From NCBI RefSeq assembly GCF_900142385.1, contig NZ_FRAQ01000001.1:124001-188000 (forward strand): 64,000 nucleotides of DNA. Direction: 5' to 3'. The notes under the pieces were generated by a model. It was given only the letters and a program-made list of their open reading frames with translations. It was not told the origin of the DNA and made no database searches. Position 1 is the first letter of the stretch. Every line of letters begins with the position of its first letter. The translations under genes and the position numbers were made by a program. The stretch comes from Marinobacter antarcticus (GTDB lineage: Bacteria > Pseudomonadota > Gammaproteobacteria > Pseudomonadales > Oleiphilaceae). Shown here in pieces: positions 34,484 to 44,964 of this stretch.

Positions 34484-34699
34484 TCAGGCAATCCGGGAAA
34501 ACAGGTCATTACCCAAGGCATGCTCTTCCCGGACAACCTCACCTGCATCATCCCAGCCGGCCTCCCAAGCCGCTACGACGACGTCACCGCGATAGGGACA
34601 GCGGGTTTTATCCATTCCCATGGAAGCCGCCATATAGCCCTGACGATAGGCTTTATTCAGAGCCTCAACGTCCCATCCGAGCTTGATATCCCTTGCCAT
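34484..34699 (-). CDS. rmf: Ribosome modulation factor RMF-like
   Basis: A 71-residue protein with the RMF core AYRQGYMAASMGMDKTRCPY followed by a Trp-rich AAWEAGWDDA. RMF drives 70S ribosomes into 100S dimers in stationary phase. GGGAG lies upstream of the ATG at 34699. It has a longer C-terminus than E. coli RMF (55 aa). Confidence 0.85.
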   Translation of the reverse strand: MARDIKLGWDVEALNKAYRQGYMAASMGMDKTRCPYRGDVVVAAWEAGWDDAGEVVREEHALGNDLFSRIA

Positions 34700-34837
34700 G
34701 CCAATACTCCCTTTGACTGAAGCTATTGAAGTTAGCACCAGCGTCAGAAAGTGACAAACTTTTGTTCACCTTCTGTGAAACAGGCCTATAAGCGATGCTA
34801 ACCCGAAGAAGGAGTCAGAGCCAGCAGTCTGCGCCCG

Positions 34838-36391
34838 TCAGGAACGCAGATACTGTTCAAGAAAGTCACTGAACCCCAGGGTATCCGAGGCCTCTATCCG
34901 CCTCTGCTCTGCCAGAGAATCCTTGCTGGCAGCAGTGAACGCAGCATGTACGCTGGCCTCCATGCCTTCCTGCCGGAGTGTGTTCTGGTGTCTCAGCCCC
35001 ATATCCATGCCCCAGTCACGATGCCCCATCCCGGAAGCCTGCATGGCATCAATAACCCGCGCAGAAGGCACTTGGCTATCACCAGACAGAATTCCTCGCT
35101 GGGCCGACAGTGCCTGACGATAAACGTCACCACCATTCCAACCGTCCAGTATTTCTGCCAGTGGCTCGAGCCCATCCAACAATGCCGTAGCCGCTTCACC
35201 GATGGGCGTACGCCCGCCATCCCGGCACAGCGTTAACTCGCGATCACGACCTCTGGCGACAACATCTTTGTAGTTGTCGTCCAGCATGCTGCATTCGGCA
35301 TCATCGATCCGCGGAGACTCTGACAGCAAGCAGTCCAGCAGGAAGAGATCGAGGAAGTCGACCTGAGCCTCATTGACACCTACCGGGGAGAACGGATCCA
35401 GATCCAGGCATCGCACCTCAACATATTCCACACCGCGGGCATCGAGCGCCTGAATCGGCTTTTCTCCACTTTGAGCAGTACGTTTAGGACGCACGGCGCT
35501 GTAGTACTCGTTTTCTATTTGCAGCACGCTGGTATTGATCTGGATAAATTCGCCATTACGCTGGGTGCCTATGGTTTCATAGGCTGGCCAGTTGGTATGA
35601 ATGGCCCGATCCAGAGTCTGGGTGTAGGTACTGAGCTTGTTGAAGCAGATGTTCAGCGAAGACTGGGCATTGTTGTGATAACCCAGATCGCCCATACGCA
35701 AAGAAGTAGCGTGTTTACCAAACCAACTGCGACCATCAAAACGGCCGAGGTCGTGACGCACTCCGGCAACAAAACTCGCATCCAGGGCCGGCGATGCGCC
35801 GAACAACAGCATCAGCAACCAGCTTCTGCGGCGGAAATTGCGAATCAACCAGAAATACTGATCAGACTTGAAATCCTTCATGCTTTGCTGGTCGCCGAGC
35901 GCGCTCTGCCAGATGTCCCAGAAGCTGTCCGGTAAGGAGAGGTTGTAGTGAGCTCCGGCAATGCTTTGCATCATGCGCCCGTATCGCACTGCCAGTCCCT
36001 GACGATAAACGTGCTTAAGGCGCCCGATATTTGAAGAACCATACTCGGCAATGGGAATGCTGGCATCACCATCCAGCTCACAGGGCATACTGGCCGGCCA
36101 GAAAACTTCATCACCCAGGTTCTGCTGAACGAAGCGATGGGTATTGCGCAGCGACTCCAGCATCTCGGAAGTACTGCTACACACCGGCGTAATCAGTTCC
36201 AGAAGGGACTCAGAATAGTCCGTTGTAATGGACGGGTGCGTGAGCGCAGAGCCCAGGGCCTCTGGGTGTGGCGTCTGCGCAATGAACCCGTTGCGGTCGA
36301 CGCGCAAACCTTCTTTTTCTACCCCTTTCAGAAATCCGTTCCAGTCGCTGGCTGCGAACTGGCGGAACACAGAATGGCGGGATTCGGCCAT
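34838..36391 (-). CDS. gshA: Glutamate-cysteine ligase
   Basis: First step of glutathione synthesis. The 517-residue protein has the gammaproteobacterial GshA length (518 in E. coli) and the N-terminal signature FLKGVEKEGLRVDRNGF with THPSITTDYSESLLELITP. It is in the same orientation as rmf and tex. Confidence 0.95.
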   Translation of the reverse strand: MAESRHSVFRQFAASDWNGFLKGVEKEGLRVDRNGFIAQTPHPEALGSALTHPSITTDYSESLLELITPVCSSTSEMLESLRNTHRFVQQNLGDEVFWPASMPCELDGDASIPIAEYGSSNIGRLKHVYRQGLAVRYGRMMQSIAGAHYNLSLPDSFWDIWQSALGDQQSMKDFKSDQYFWLIRNFRRRSWLLMLLFGASPALDASFVAGVRHDLGRFDGRSWFGKHATSLRMGDLGYHNNAQSSLNICFNKLSTYTQTLDRAIHTNWPAYETIGTQRNGEFIQINTSVLQIENEYYSAVRPKRTAQSGEKPIQALDARGVEYVEVRCLDLDPFSPVGVNEAQVDFLDLFLLDCLLSESPRIDDAECSMLDDNYKDVVARGRDRELTLCRDGGRTPIGEAATALLDGLEPLAEILDGWNGGDVYRQALSAQRGILSGDSQVPSARVIDAMQASGMGHRDWGMDMGLRHQNTLRQEGMEASVHAAFTAASKDSLAEQRRIEASDTLGFSDFLEQYLRS

Positions 36392-36459
36392 GATTGACTC
36401 CTGCTGCAGCCAGCTATGCCTTGTGAGCGACGCCGGCTGGTGGAAATAGTTGAAACCGC

Positions 36460-38832
36460 TTAACGCTTATCCTTGCGGGCTGACGCAAACGCCTGAGCCA
36501 GTGCGCCTGCCATGGCACCCGGATCAGCGCCTTTGTTCTGGCCCCGGGGCGCTGACTTGGCTTTGGACTTACCCGCCTGTTGCCCACTTGGCATGCCGGC
36601 AGTTTGGCCGCCCGCCGCCCGGCCCGAAGCTGACCGCTTTGAATCCGCTTTTTCACCTGGCTGGTCATCCATTCGCATGGACAACGCAATCCGTTTACGG
36701 GGGATGTCTACATCCATGACTTTAACCTTCACGATATCCCCTGCCTTGACCACTTCACGAGGGTCTTTCACGAAGGTGTGAGAAAGCGCGGAAATATGCA
36801 CCAACCCATCCTGATGCACGCCTATGTCCACAAATGCTCCAAAGTTGGTGACATTGGTAACGGACCCCTCAAGCACCATGCCGGGCTCAAGATCGCCAAG
36901 GGTTTCCACGCCTTCTTCAAAACTTGCAAAACGAAACTCCGGGCGCGGATCCCGGCCGGGCTTCTCAAGCTCGGAGAGAATATCCTGGATGGTAGGCACA
37001 CCGAACTGATCTGTTACGTAATCCTGGGGATTCAGACCACGCAAGAACGCTGCATCGCCAACAATACCCTCAACTTTCCGATTATTCTTTGCTGCAATAC
37101 CCTCAACCACCCCATAGGCCTCAGGATGCACAGATGACCGGTCCAGTGGATTCTCTCCGCTGGCGATACGCAGGAAGCCAGCTGCCTGCTCAAAGGTGCG
37201 GGCACCCAGTCGGGAAACCTTTAACAGCTGCTTGCGGTTACGGAACATACCGTTCTGGTTGCGGTACTCGATGATGTTCTGCGCGATGGTCTGGTTCAGA
37301 CCCGACACTCTTGCCAATAAGGGTGTCGATGCCGTATTCAGGTCGACGCCGACACCGTTGACACAATCCTCCACTACAGCATCCAGGCTGCGTGAGAGCT
37401 GAACCTGGGATACGTCGTGCTGGTACTGGCCAACACCAATGGATTTCGGTTCGATCTTGACCAGCTCGGCCAGCGGATCCTGCAACCGACGGGCAATGGA
37501 GACAGCTCCACGAATGGTCACGTCCAGATCCGGCAGCTCTTTGGAGGCAAATTCTGAGGCGGAATAGATCGAAGCACCGGACTCACTCACAACGATGCGC
37601 GCCAGCTTGAGTTCCGGATAGCGCTTGCTCAGATCCCCCACCAGCTTCTCCGTCTCACGGGAGGCTGTGCCGTTGCCGATGGCAACCAGCTCAATGCGGT
37701 ATTCACGACACCAGGCTGCGAGCTTTTCGATGGAGCTGTCCCACTGGTTCTTGGGCGCGTGGGGGAAGATAGCGCCATGTCCTGCAACCTGGCCGGTACC
37801 ATCAATAACGGCTACCTTTACACCCGTGCGCAGGCCGGGATCCAGCCCCAGAGTCGGGCGCGGCCCGGCAGGCGCCAACAACAGCAGGTCTTTCAGATTG
37901 GCCGCAAAAACGTTGATGGCCTCGGTTTCAGCTGCTTCACGCACCTGGGACATGAGATCTGTCTCGATCTGCGTAGACAGCTTTACCCGCCAGGTCCAGC
38001 GCACCACCTCTGACAGCCATTTGTCAGCAGGGCGACCGTTATCCCGGATGTTCCAGCGCGCAGCGATACGTTGCTCTGCGGGATGCGGCTGGCGCCGGTC
38101 ATCATCCACATCACCCACAACCAGAGCGTAAGAGAGGATACCTTCATTGCGTCCACGCAAAATCGCCAGAGCCCGATGCGAAGGCACTTTCTTCAACGGT
38201 TCTACATAATCAAAATAATCACGGAACTTGGCACCTTCGTTTTCCTTGCCTGCAATAACCGTGACTTTCAACTGCCCTTGCTGCCAGATAAAGTTTCGCA
38301 GTTCGCCCAAGAGTTCCGCATCTTCGGCAAAACGCTCCATCAGGACATAACGGGCACCGTCGAGGGCGGCTTTGGTATCGGCAACACCCGCATCCGCGTT
38401 GATATAGCCTTCAGCCACGGTTTCCGGATCCAGAGCCGGATTTCCATACAAAGCGTCAGCCAGAGGTTCCAGGCCCGCTTCCCGGGCAATCTGAGCTTTG
38501 GTGCGGCGTTTGGGCTTAAAGGGTAGGTAAAGATCTTCCAGGCGATTCTTGGCATCCGCACTCAGGATGCTGGCGCGCAATTCGTCGGTCAGTTTGCCCT
38601 GCTCTTCAATGCTTTTGAGGATAGTGCCGCGACGGTCTTCCAGCTCTCTGAGATAGCGCAGGCGTTCCTCAAGCGTGCGCAGCTGGCTGTCATCCAGCGA
38701 GCCTGTTACCTCTTTGCGGTACCGGGCAATAAACGGAACGGTGGAACCTTCGTCCAGCAGGGCGACGGTGGCATTAACCTGTTGCTCACGTACGCCGAGT
38801 TCGTCAGCGATTCGCCTGGAGATACTGTTCAT
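36460..38832 (-). CDS. tex: RNA-binding transcription accessory protein Tex
   Basis: A 790-residue protein with the Tex N-terminal helical domain, a YqgF-like RNase H fold ([17 protein letters not shown]), helix-hairpin-helix domains ([17 protein letters not shown]) and a C-terminal S1 domain ([21 protein letters not shown]). The ATG at 38832 (AGAGG upstream) starts [13 protein letters not shown]; the longer frame to 38910 is not family-like. The low-complexity tail is rich in Lys/Gly/Ala. Confidence 0.96.
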   Translation of the reverse strand: MNSISRRIADELGVREQQVNATVALLDEGSTVPFIARYRKEVTGSLDDSQLRTLEERLRYLRELEDRRGTILKSIEEQGKLTDELRASILSADAKNRLEDLYLPFKPKRRTKAQIAREAGLEPLADALYGNPALDPETVAEGYINADAGVADTKAALDGARYVLMERFAEDAELLGELRNFIWQQGQLKVTVIAGKENEGAKFRDYFDYVEPLKKVPSHRALAILRGRNEGILSYALVVGDVDDDRRQPHPAEQRIAARWNIRDNGRPADKWLSEVVRWTWRVKLSTQIETDLMSQVREAAETEAINVFAANLKDLLLLAPAGPRPTLGLDPGLRTGVKVAVIDGTGQVAGHGAIFPHAPKNQWDSSIEKLAAWCREYRIELVAIGNGTASRETEKLVGDLSKRYPELKLARIVVSESGASIYSASEFASKELPDLDVTIRGAVSIARRLQDPLAELVKIEPKSIGVGQYQHDVSQVQLSRSLDAVVEDCVNGVGVDLNTASTPLLARVSGLNQTIAQNIIEYRNQNGMFRNRKQLLKVSRLGARTFEQAAGFLRIASGENPLDRSSVHPEAYGVVEGIAAKNNRKVEGIVGDAAFLRGLNPQDYVTDQFGVPTIQDILSELEKPGRDPRPEFRFASFEEGVETLGDLEPGMVLEGSVTNVTNFGAFVDIGVHQDGLVHISALSHTFVKDPREVVKAGDIVKVKVMDVDIPRKRIALSMRMDDQPGEKADSKRSASGRAAGGQTAGMPSGQQAGKSKAKSAPRGQNKGADPGAMAGALAQAFASARKDKR

Positions 38833-38881
38833 GCAACCTCTGTTTGATGCGTGTCGGATAAAGCAGCAAAGGTACAGCGGC

Positions 38882-40618
38882 TTACAGTTGCAGGCAAGCG
38901 GACTCGCCACGCTTGTTCAGGAATTGCACAAGGTCGGCCCAGGGCATGGGGCGCGCATAGAAGTAACCCTGAATTTCATCGCAGTGTTGCTGACGCAGAA
39001 ACTCCAGCTGGCTTTCCGTCTCAACGCCCTCGGCCACCACACTGATCTGGAGGCTGTGCGCCAGGCTGATAATCGCCCGGATAATATGCTCGGCGTCCGC
39101 AGACTCGCCCAGAGCCTGCACAAACGATTTGTCGATTTTAACCAGTGAGATCGGCAGGTGCTGGAGATTGCTGAGAGAAGAAAAACCTGTGCCAAAGTCA
39201 TCAAGCGCGAAACTGATACCCAGCTGATTGAGCTCACGCAGGCAGCGTTGCGCGTATTCAGGATCGTGCATCATGGCACTTTCCGTCAGCTCCAGCTCCA
39301 GCAAGCTGGTATCTACATTGGCGTTGAAGATGATCCGGAATATGGTTTCTGTCATCTTGCGGTCGTGGAACTGCCGGAACGAGAGATTGACGGCAAACAC
39401 CAGCCCGGGAAACCCGAGCTCAGCGGACTCCTGCAGGCGCTTGCAGGCCTGCTCTATTACCCAGTAACCGATAGGAACAATCAGGCCACTGCGCTCTGCA
39501 ACGGGGATGAACTCGTCCGGCCCAACCAGGCCACGCTCCGGGTGGTTCCAGCGCAACAGACACTCAACGCCACGCACGTCATTACTGGCCAGATCAATTC
39601 TTGGCTGATAATACAGCTCCAGCTCATTGCCTCTGAGCGCGTTGCGAAGATCCGCTTCCAGCCTGAGCTGGTAGCCGGCAGAAATATGCAGCTGGCGATC
39701 GTAAAAGCGATAGCTGGTGCCCGGATCCCGCTTGGCCTCAAACATCGCCCGGTTAGCCCTGCGCATGAGATTTTCGGGACTGTCTCCGGCCTCCGGATAC
39801 GTAGCCACCCCCAAGCTGGCACTGACAACAACACTCTTGCCATCAATCGTTACCGGCTCATCCAGGGCATTGACTACTTTTCGTATGATCTGTGTGATAT
39901 CCAGTGAGTCTTCTATTTTTTCAACGATAATGGCCAGCTCGTCACCGCCAATGCGCATCAGGGAATCCACGCGGCGCAGCCCCTGTCGGACCTGAGCGGC
40001 TACCATGATCATCAGCTGATCACTTTTCTGGTAGCCGAAGGTCTCATTAATGCTGCGAAAATCATCGATATTCAGATGCAACAACGCCAGCCGGTAACCA
40101 CCCCGTTGGGCCCTGAGCAGGGCTTGCTGCAGCCTGTCGAAGAACAGATCCCGGTTAATAAATCCGCTTGCGACTCCCCGGCCCAGCTGGCTGTGCGCCG
40201 AATTAGCAAGTTGCTCGCGATACCAAAGGCACTTCACCGCCCGACGAAAGCTCCAGCGATCAAGCTCCTGAAAGCTCACATAATCTGCCGCACCACCGGA
40301 AAGCAATTCCGGCGCCCGCTCGCGCGGAGTTTCAGCACTCAGTGCCAGAACCGGACGGCCACCACTGGCAACGGCCAGGTACTGCAAAAAGGCGGTTTCT
40401 GACCCACCATGAAACACGCAGTTCCAGACAATAATGTCGAACTTTGCATTGCGAATCAGGTCGTCACAATCCACCAGATCCGGGCACCAGGTCGAATCCG
40501 GGCTTATCTCAGAATCGCCTTTCAGCAGTGCGCTAAGCCAGAGAAAATCGGCATAATCCGGCGTCAGAACCAGAACGCGAAGCTGGTCATGTCCGACAGT
40601 TTCCAGTGGCAAGGTCAT
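38882..40618 (-). CDS. Receiver-like GGDEF-EAL protein
   Basis: A cyclic-di-GMP signalling protein of 578 residues. The N-terminal receiver-like domain (about 10-130) has Asn (N66) where the phosphorylated Asp is expected. The GGDEF domain (about 150-310) reads GGDEL at 224-228. The EAL domain (about 320-570) reads ECL at 352-354 but keeps the catalytic partners: NLSFRQF, ELTES, DDFGTG, KIDKSFV, EGVET and the final Gln. It is therefore probably a phosphodiesterase with a degenerate sensor (inference). The arrangement with rep matches PA5295-rep in P. aeruginosa. Confidence 0.92.
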   Translation of the reverse strand: MTLPLETVGHDQLRVLVLTPDYADFLWLSALLKGDSEISPDSTWCPDLVDCDDLIRNAKFDIIVWNCVFHGGSETAFLQYLAVASGGRPVLALSAETPRERAPELLSGGAADYVSFQELDRWSFRRAVKCLWYREQLANSAHSQLGRGVASGFINRDLFFDRLQQALLRAQRGGYRLALLHLNIDDFRSINETFGYQKSDQLMIMVAAQVRQGLRRVDSLMRIGGDELAIIVEKIEDSLDITQIIRKVVNALDEPVTIDGKSVVVSASLGVATYPEAGDSPENLMRRANRAMFEAKRDPGTSYRFYDRQLHISAGYQLRLEADLRNALRGNELELYYQPRIDLASNDVRGVECLLRWNHPERGLVGPDEFIPVAERSGLIVPIGYWVIEQACKRLQESAELGFPGLVFAVNLSFRQFHDRKMTETIFRIIFNANVDTSLLELELTESAMMHDPEYAQRCLRELNQLGISFALDDFGTGFSSLSNLQHLPISLVKIDKSFVQALGESADAEHIIRAIISLAHSLQISVVAEGVETESQLEFLRQQHCDEIQGYFYARPMPWADLVQFLNKRGESACLQL

Positions 40619-40758
40619 TAAGCAGAATCCATGGGTGCGTGAGCAATAAATCCGTTCTTATAAAAGGATAGCTGATAGATCGACAAGGTACAGTCAGGCT
40701 GGTGTAGACTGTTGTCTTACCGAAAGTTCCCGTCTCAATCCATTCTGGCAGTGTATTT

Positions 40759-42777
40759 GTGAACAAACTTAACCCGCGACAAAATGAAGCTGTTCGCTAC
40801 ACCGATGGCCCGCTTTTGGTTCTTGCCGGTGCAGGCAGTGGCAAGACCAGCGTAATCACCCGGAAAATTGCCTATCTGATTGAGCACCTTGGCATCCCGG
40901 GGCGCCATATCGCCGCTGTTACATTCACCAATAAAGCCGCCCGCGAGATGAAAGAGCGTGTGGGCCGGATTGTAGACCGCAAACTGGCCCGCGGGCTGAT
41001 AGTGTCCACCTTCCACAATCTCGGGCTGAACATGATCCGGGAAGAGTACACCCACCTTGGCTATCACCCCGGCTTCTCCATCTTTGACGCGGAAGATGCC
41101 AAAGCCCTGCTACGGGACTTGATGCTCAGAGAGGCCAGTGCCGACGCCGGCGATGAACTCAACGATGTCCAGATGACCATTTCGTCGTGGAAGAGTGCCA
41201 TGCGCGGGCCCGCAGAAGCATACAGCAAAGCTGAGGATGAGCGGGAGCAACGCATTGCCATCGTATACAAACATTATAGCGAGTACCTGAAGGCATACAA
41301 TGCCGTTGACTTTGACGACCTTATTCTGCTCCCGGTGCAACTCTTTCGCACCAACCCCGAGGTGCTTGCAAAATGGCGTAGAAAAATACGCTATATGCTG
41401 GTGGACGAGTACCAGGATACCAACTTGTGCCAGTATGAACTGGTAAAGATGCTGGTTGCTGAGCGTGCTGCATTCACTGTTGTTGGTGACGACGATCAGT
41501 CGATTTACGCTTGGCGGGGCGCACGGCCGGAAAATCTGGCGCAGCTAAAGGAAGACTTCCCAAGCCTGAAAATTGTAAAGCTGGAACAAAACTATCGCTC
41601 CACTTCGCGCATTCTGCGCAGCGCCAATACGGTCATCGCCAATAACCCCCACGTATTCGAAAAAGCTCTGTGGAGCGACCACACCATTGGCGACGAGATC
41701 CGCATTGTCCGTTGCCGTAACGAAGACGCCGAAACCGAGCGGGTGGCCACCGAAATTCTCGACCAGAAACTGAAGAAGGGGCTGGGGTTCAGGGACTTTG
41801 CCGTGCTTTACCGGGGCAATCACCAGGCCCGCCTGTTGGAAATGAAACTACAGGCCTACCAGATTCCCTATCGCATCTCAGGGGGCCAGTCGTTTTTCTC
41901 TAAAAACGAGATCAAGGACGCGATGTCCTATCTGCGCCTGCTGATTAACCCGGATGACAACGCCGCTTTTCTGCGGGTAGTGAATGTACCTCGGCGCGAA
42001 ATCGGCCCGCGCACGCTCGAGCAACTCAGCCACTATGCCCGTGCCCGCGACGTCAGCCTGTTCCGGGCACTGAGCGATATGGGCGCAGAAACTCATGTAA
42101 CCGAGAAAGGCCTGGACCGGCTGCGGCGGTTCGCCCACTGGGTGGATGCAACCTGTGAGTGCCTGCACGGTGAAAACCCTGTACCCGTGATCAAACAGCT
42201 GTTCACAGATATTGAATATGAAGAGTGGCTACACCAGAACTCCGGTACGCCAAAACAAGCCGAGCGCCGCATGGAGAACATCTGGTATCTGGTGGACTCG
42301 ATCCAGAGGATGCTGGACGACGGCAAGGGAACCGCCGATGAGCTGGGAATAGAAGATGCCATCACAAAGCTGATTCTGCGCGACATGATGGAACAACGGG
42401 AAGAAGAGGATGACAGCGACAAGGTACAACTGCTGACACTTCACGCGTCCAAGGGCCTGGAGTTCCCTCATGTGTTTATTCTGGGGCTGGAGGAGGAAAT
42501 CCTGCCACACAGATCCAGTATCGAAGAAGGCAATATCGAAGAAGAGCGGCGGTTGATGTATGTGGGAATTACCCGCGCAAAAGAAACTCTGACCCTGACC
42601 TACGCCGCCCAGCGCAGGCAGTATGGGGAAAAGCTCGAAACCATTCCCAGCCGGTTTCTGGATGAACTCCCGGAGGACGACGTACACTGGGAGGGTACCG
42701 GAGACCTGGATGTCGAAGCCAATCAGAAAAAGGGCAAGGCGACACTAAGCGCTCTTCTTGGTGATTTAGGGCTCTGA
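40759..42777 (+). CDS. rep: ATP-dependent DNA helicase Rep
   Basis: 3'-5' helicase that helps the replication fork past protein blocks. The 672-residue protein (E. coli Rep 673) has LNPRQNEAVRYTDGPLLVLA, Walker A AGAGSGKTSVIT, AAVTFTNKAAREM, LVDEYQDTN, GDDDQSIYAWRGA and LMYVGITRAKETL. The start is GTG 40759; no ATG lies before the Q-motif. Confidence 0.95.
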   Translation: MNKLNPRQNEAVRYTDGPLLVLAGAGSGKTSVITRKIAYLIEHLGIPGRHIAAVTFTNKAAREMKERVGRIVDRKLARGLIVSTFHNLGLNMIREEYTHLGYHPGFSIFDAEDAKALLRDLMLREASADAGDELNDVQMTISSWKSAMRGPAEAYSKAEDEREQRIAIVYKHYSEYLKAYNAVDFDDLILLPVQLFRTNPEVLAKWRRKIRYMLVDEYQDTNLCQYELVKMLVAERAAFTVVGDDDQSIYAWRGARPENLAQLKEDFPSLKIVKLEQNYRSTSRILRSANTVIANNPHVFEKALWSDHTIGDEIRIVRCRNEDAETERVATEILDQKLKKGLGFRDFAVLYRGNHQARLLEMKLQAYQIPYRISGGQSFFSKNEIKDAMSYLRLLINPDDNAAFLRVVNVPRREIGPRTLEQLSHYARARDVSLFRALSDMGAETHVTEKGLDRLRRFAHWVDATCECLHGENPVPVIKQLFTDIEYEEWLHQNSGTPKQAERRMENIWYLVDSIQRMLDDGKGTADELGIEDAITKLILRDMMEQREEEDDSDKVQLLTLHASKGLEFPHVFILGLEEEILPHRSSIEEGNIEEERRLMYVGITRAKETLTLTYAAQRRQYGEKLETIPSRFLDELPEDDVHWEGTGDLDVEANQKKGKATLSALLGDLGL

Positions 42778-42781
42778 AAGC

Positions 42782-42807
42782 AAAAACCCCGCAACTGCGG
42801 GGTTTTT
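42782..42807. terminator. Bidirectional intrinsic terminator between rep and cytochrome c5
   Basis: AAAAACCCCGCA (42782-42793) pairs perfectly with TGCGGGGTTTTT (42796-42807). A- and T-runs on either side serve both convergent genes. Confidence 0.95.
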
Positions 42808-42826
42808 GACGGCAAGAGCGCAGGAT

Positions 42827-43246
42827 TTACTTGCTCTCTGCCACCATGTGCTCCACTGCAGCCTGGATTTCCTCATCCGGGCAGCTGGCGCAACCGCCCT
42901 TGGCGGGCATAGCGTTGAAGCCATTGAGGGCGTGAGTGATCAGGGTTTCTATGCCCTGGTCGATGCGAGGAGCCCAGGCTCCAGCATCACCGATTACCGG
43001 TGCGCCAGCAGCGCCTGTGGTATGACATGCCATGCACACGGCACCGTAAACTTCGCTGCCGGAACGAGGTCCGGAGCTGGCTGTTTCAGTAACTGCTGCG
43101 GCCTCACCACACGCATCACCCTGCAGGCATACTTCACCGACCGGCTGGATACGCGCACGGATTTCGTCTTCAACACTTGCCATAACGGCGCCGGCAGTGA
43201 TGCCAAAACCGAGCAATACAACAGCCAGGACTCTCTTCATCTTCAC
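42827..43246 (-). CDS. Cytochrome c5-type periplasmic cytochrome
   Basis: A 139-residue protein with a signal peptide (KRVLAVVLLGFGITAGAVMA), a single haem site CMACH and the c5 features (GAPVIGDAGAWAPR, NAMPAKGGCASC with an extra disulfide-type CxxC). GTG 43246 has GAGGTG just upstream; ATG 43240 is the alternative. Cytochrome c5 passes electrons between the bc1 complex and oxidases. The location after rep matches cycB in Pseudomonas. Confidence 0.9.
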   Translation of the reverse strand: MKMKRVLAVVLLGFGITAGAVMASVEDEIRARIQPVGEVCLQGDACGEAAAVTETASSGPRSGSEVYGAVCMACHTTGAAGAPVIGDAGAWAPRIDQGIETLITHALNGFNAMPAKGGCASCPDEEIQAAVEHMVAESK

Positions 43247-43438
43247 AATGCACCTCGCATTTGAGCGTTATAATCTTTGGTTGCCGCATTATAGCGACTG
43301 AACCCCGGCAAAAAAACCGAATAGCAAAATCATAAATTGATTTCCACCGTTTTTATTGCCATTTCGTTAGCGTGGAGACTCTTTCATGGCATCCGGTTAC
43401 CATGTCGCAGCTTACCCCAGAAATTCAGGATCAGATTC

Positions 43439-43777
43439 ATGAACAACCCGGATAAACCCTCCCCGCACCCACTGCGTAAAACACTTGTGATTACAGAGTT
43501 CAGCGCGTTGGCAGTGCTACTGGCATCCATGGGCTGGTTCTCCAGCCAGACGGACAACGGCCATAGTATCAACCCGGCGTGGCTCCTGATACCCGCGCTC
43601 GCAAGCCTTGCCGTTTTCCTGAGCTTCATTGGCCTTATGTATCTGCGGTGGATTGTAGCGGCAAGTGCTGACAACCAGCTTCGACACAAAATCGTTTTTT
43701 CGTTATTGGCAGTTACCCTGATTGGCGTCTGGGTTTACGGTATTGCCAACACATGGCTCAGCCTCAATGCAGCATAG
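43439..43777 (+). CDS. Uncharacterised three-helix membrane protein
   Basis: A 112-residue protein with three hydrophobic segments (about 15-35, 48-72, 85-107) and a Pro-rich N-terminus MNNPDKPSPHPLRK. AGGAT lies 8 nt before the ATG. It lies just before pldA (13 bp), so both may be cotranscribed. I do not recognise the family. Confidence 0.75.
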   Translation: MNNPDKPSPHPLRKTLVITEFSALAVLLASMGWFSSQTDNGHSINPAWLLIPALASLAVFLSFIGLMYLRWIVAASADNQLRHKIVFSLLAVTLIGVWVYGIANTWLSLNAA

Positions 43778-43790
43778 AGAGATTCGAAGT

Positions 43791-44915
43791 ATGCACAAAT
43801 GCCCCAATGCCCGGGCCTCGAAGGCCGCTACGCTGGCACTGCTGTGGCCTGCGCTGACGATTGCACAGGAAACCATACCGGCAGACGACCGCCAAACCAC
43901 TTCTCTTGAAGAGTGCGCTCTGATTCGGGAGGGCGTGCAGCGCCTGGCCTGCTACGATTCTTTCAACGATCCACAAACGGCCCGTGACCAGGCAAACGAG
44001 CAGGACGTTGAGGATGCCGAGCAGGCAGCAGATACATTAGCTCCTGACAGGAAAAGCCAGGAGCAGGTGGCTGAGGGCTCCGGCGAGGATGACCCCGACA
44101 GTGGCGTGATGAACAATATGGTGGATCAATACGTTACTGCTGAGAAAGCGCTGTTTTCGTTTTCTGGTAGTTTCATAAGCTATAAGCCTACTTATATCAT
44201 GCCAATCACCTGGGTCGCAGACCCGAATACGGTGCCAACCAACCCCAGGCTGGGTGCTACCACTTACGATTACGAGCTTGAGAACGAGGAGGCCAAATAC
44301 CAGATCAGCTTCAAGGTTCCACTATTGACTGGCTGGCTGGCCGATCGCACAACATTATGGTTCGGTTATACCCAGCGTTCTTTCTGGCAGGTTTATAATC
44401 AGGAGGATTCCGCCCCTTTCCGGGAGACCAACTACGAACCCGAGATTTTTCTGCGCCACCAGGCGAACTGGAACCTCGGTGCAGCAACACTGAGCGGTAT
44501 GACGATTGGCATTAACCATCAATCCAACGGCCAGTCGGAACCGCGCTCACGGAGCTGGAACCGGATTATTGCAAGCGCCGGCTTCACCTATGGGCGCTGG
44601 CTGTTCGTTGTGCAGCCCTGGTACCGGATTCCGGAGAACAGTAAAGATGATAATGCAGACATTGAGCGTTATCTGGGACATGCCGATTACAACTTCGTTT
44701 ATAAGCTTTCCGAGGACCGGACGCTTTCACTGAAGCTGCTAAACAACCTGCGCTCGGACAATCACACCTCGGTGGAGTTTGGTTACAGCTTTCCGCTAGG
44801 GGATACGATCAAGGGGTTTTTCCAGTACTACAACGGGTATGGGGAGAGCCTGATTGACTACAATCATCGGACTGAGCGGTTCGGGCTTGGAATTATGCTG
44901 AAAGACTGGCTTTAA
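43791..44915 (+). CDS. pldA: Outer-membrane phospholipase A1 (OMPLA)
   Basis: An outer-membrane beta-barrel lipase of 374 residues. The catalytic His-Ser-Asn triad is visible as H243, S245 (INHQSNG) and N257 (SRSWNR); the H-to-N distance of 14 equals that of E. coli PldA (H142/S144/N156). The N-terminal signal is short (residues 10-25, TIAQ) and a Glu/Asp-rich linker of about 80 residues precedes the barrel, which is unusual. Such linker-bearing forms are common in marine gammaproteobacteria (from memory). Alternative upstream starts overlap the preceding gene. Confidence 0.9.
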   Translation: MHKCPNARASKAATLALLWPALTIAQETIPADDRQTTSLEECALIREGVQRLACYDSFNDPQTARDQANEQDVEDAEQAADTLAPDRKSQEQVAEGSGEDDPDSGVMNNMVDQYVTAEKALFSFSGSFISYKPTYIMPITWVADPNTVPTNPRLGATTYDYELENEEAKYQISFKVPLLTGWLADRTTLWFGYTQRSFWQVYNQEDSAPFRETNYEPEIFLRHQANWNLGAATLSGMTIGINHQSNGQSEPRSRSWNRIIASAGFTYGRWLFVVQPWYRIPENSKDDNADIERYLGHADYNFVYKLSEDRTLSLKLLNNLRSDNHTSVEFGYSFPLGDTIKGFFQYYNGYGESLIDYNHRTERFGLGIMLKDWL

Positions 44916-44964
44916 GTTTGGAGCTAAGCCGAGGTGCCGGCACCCCGGCCCCCATCAATAGCTG

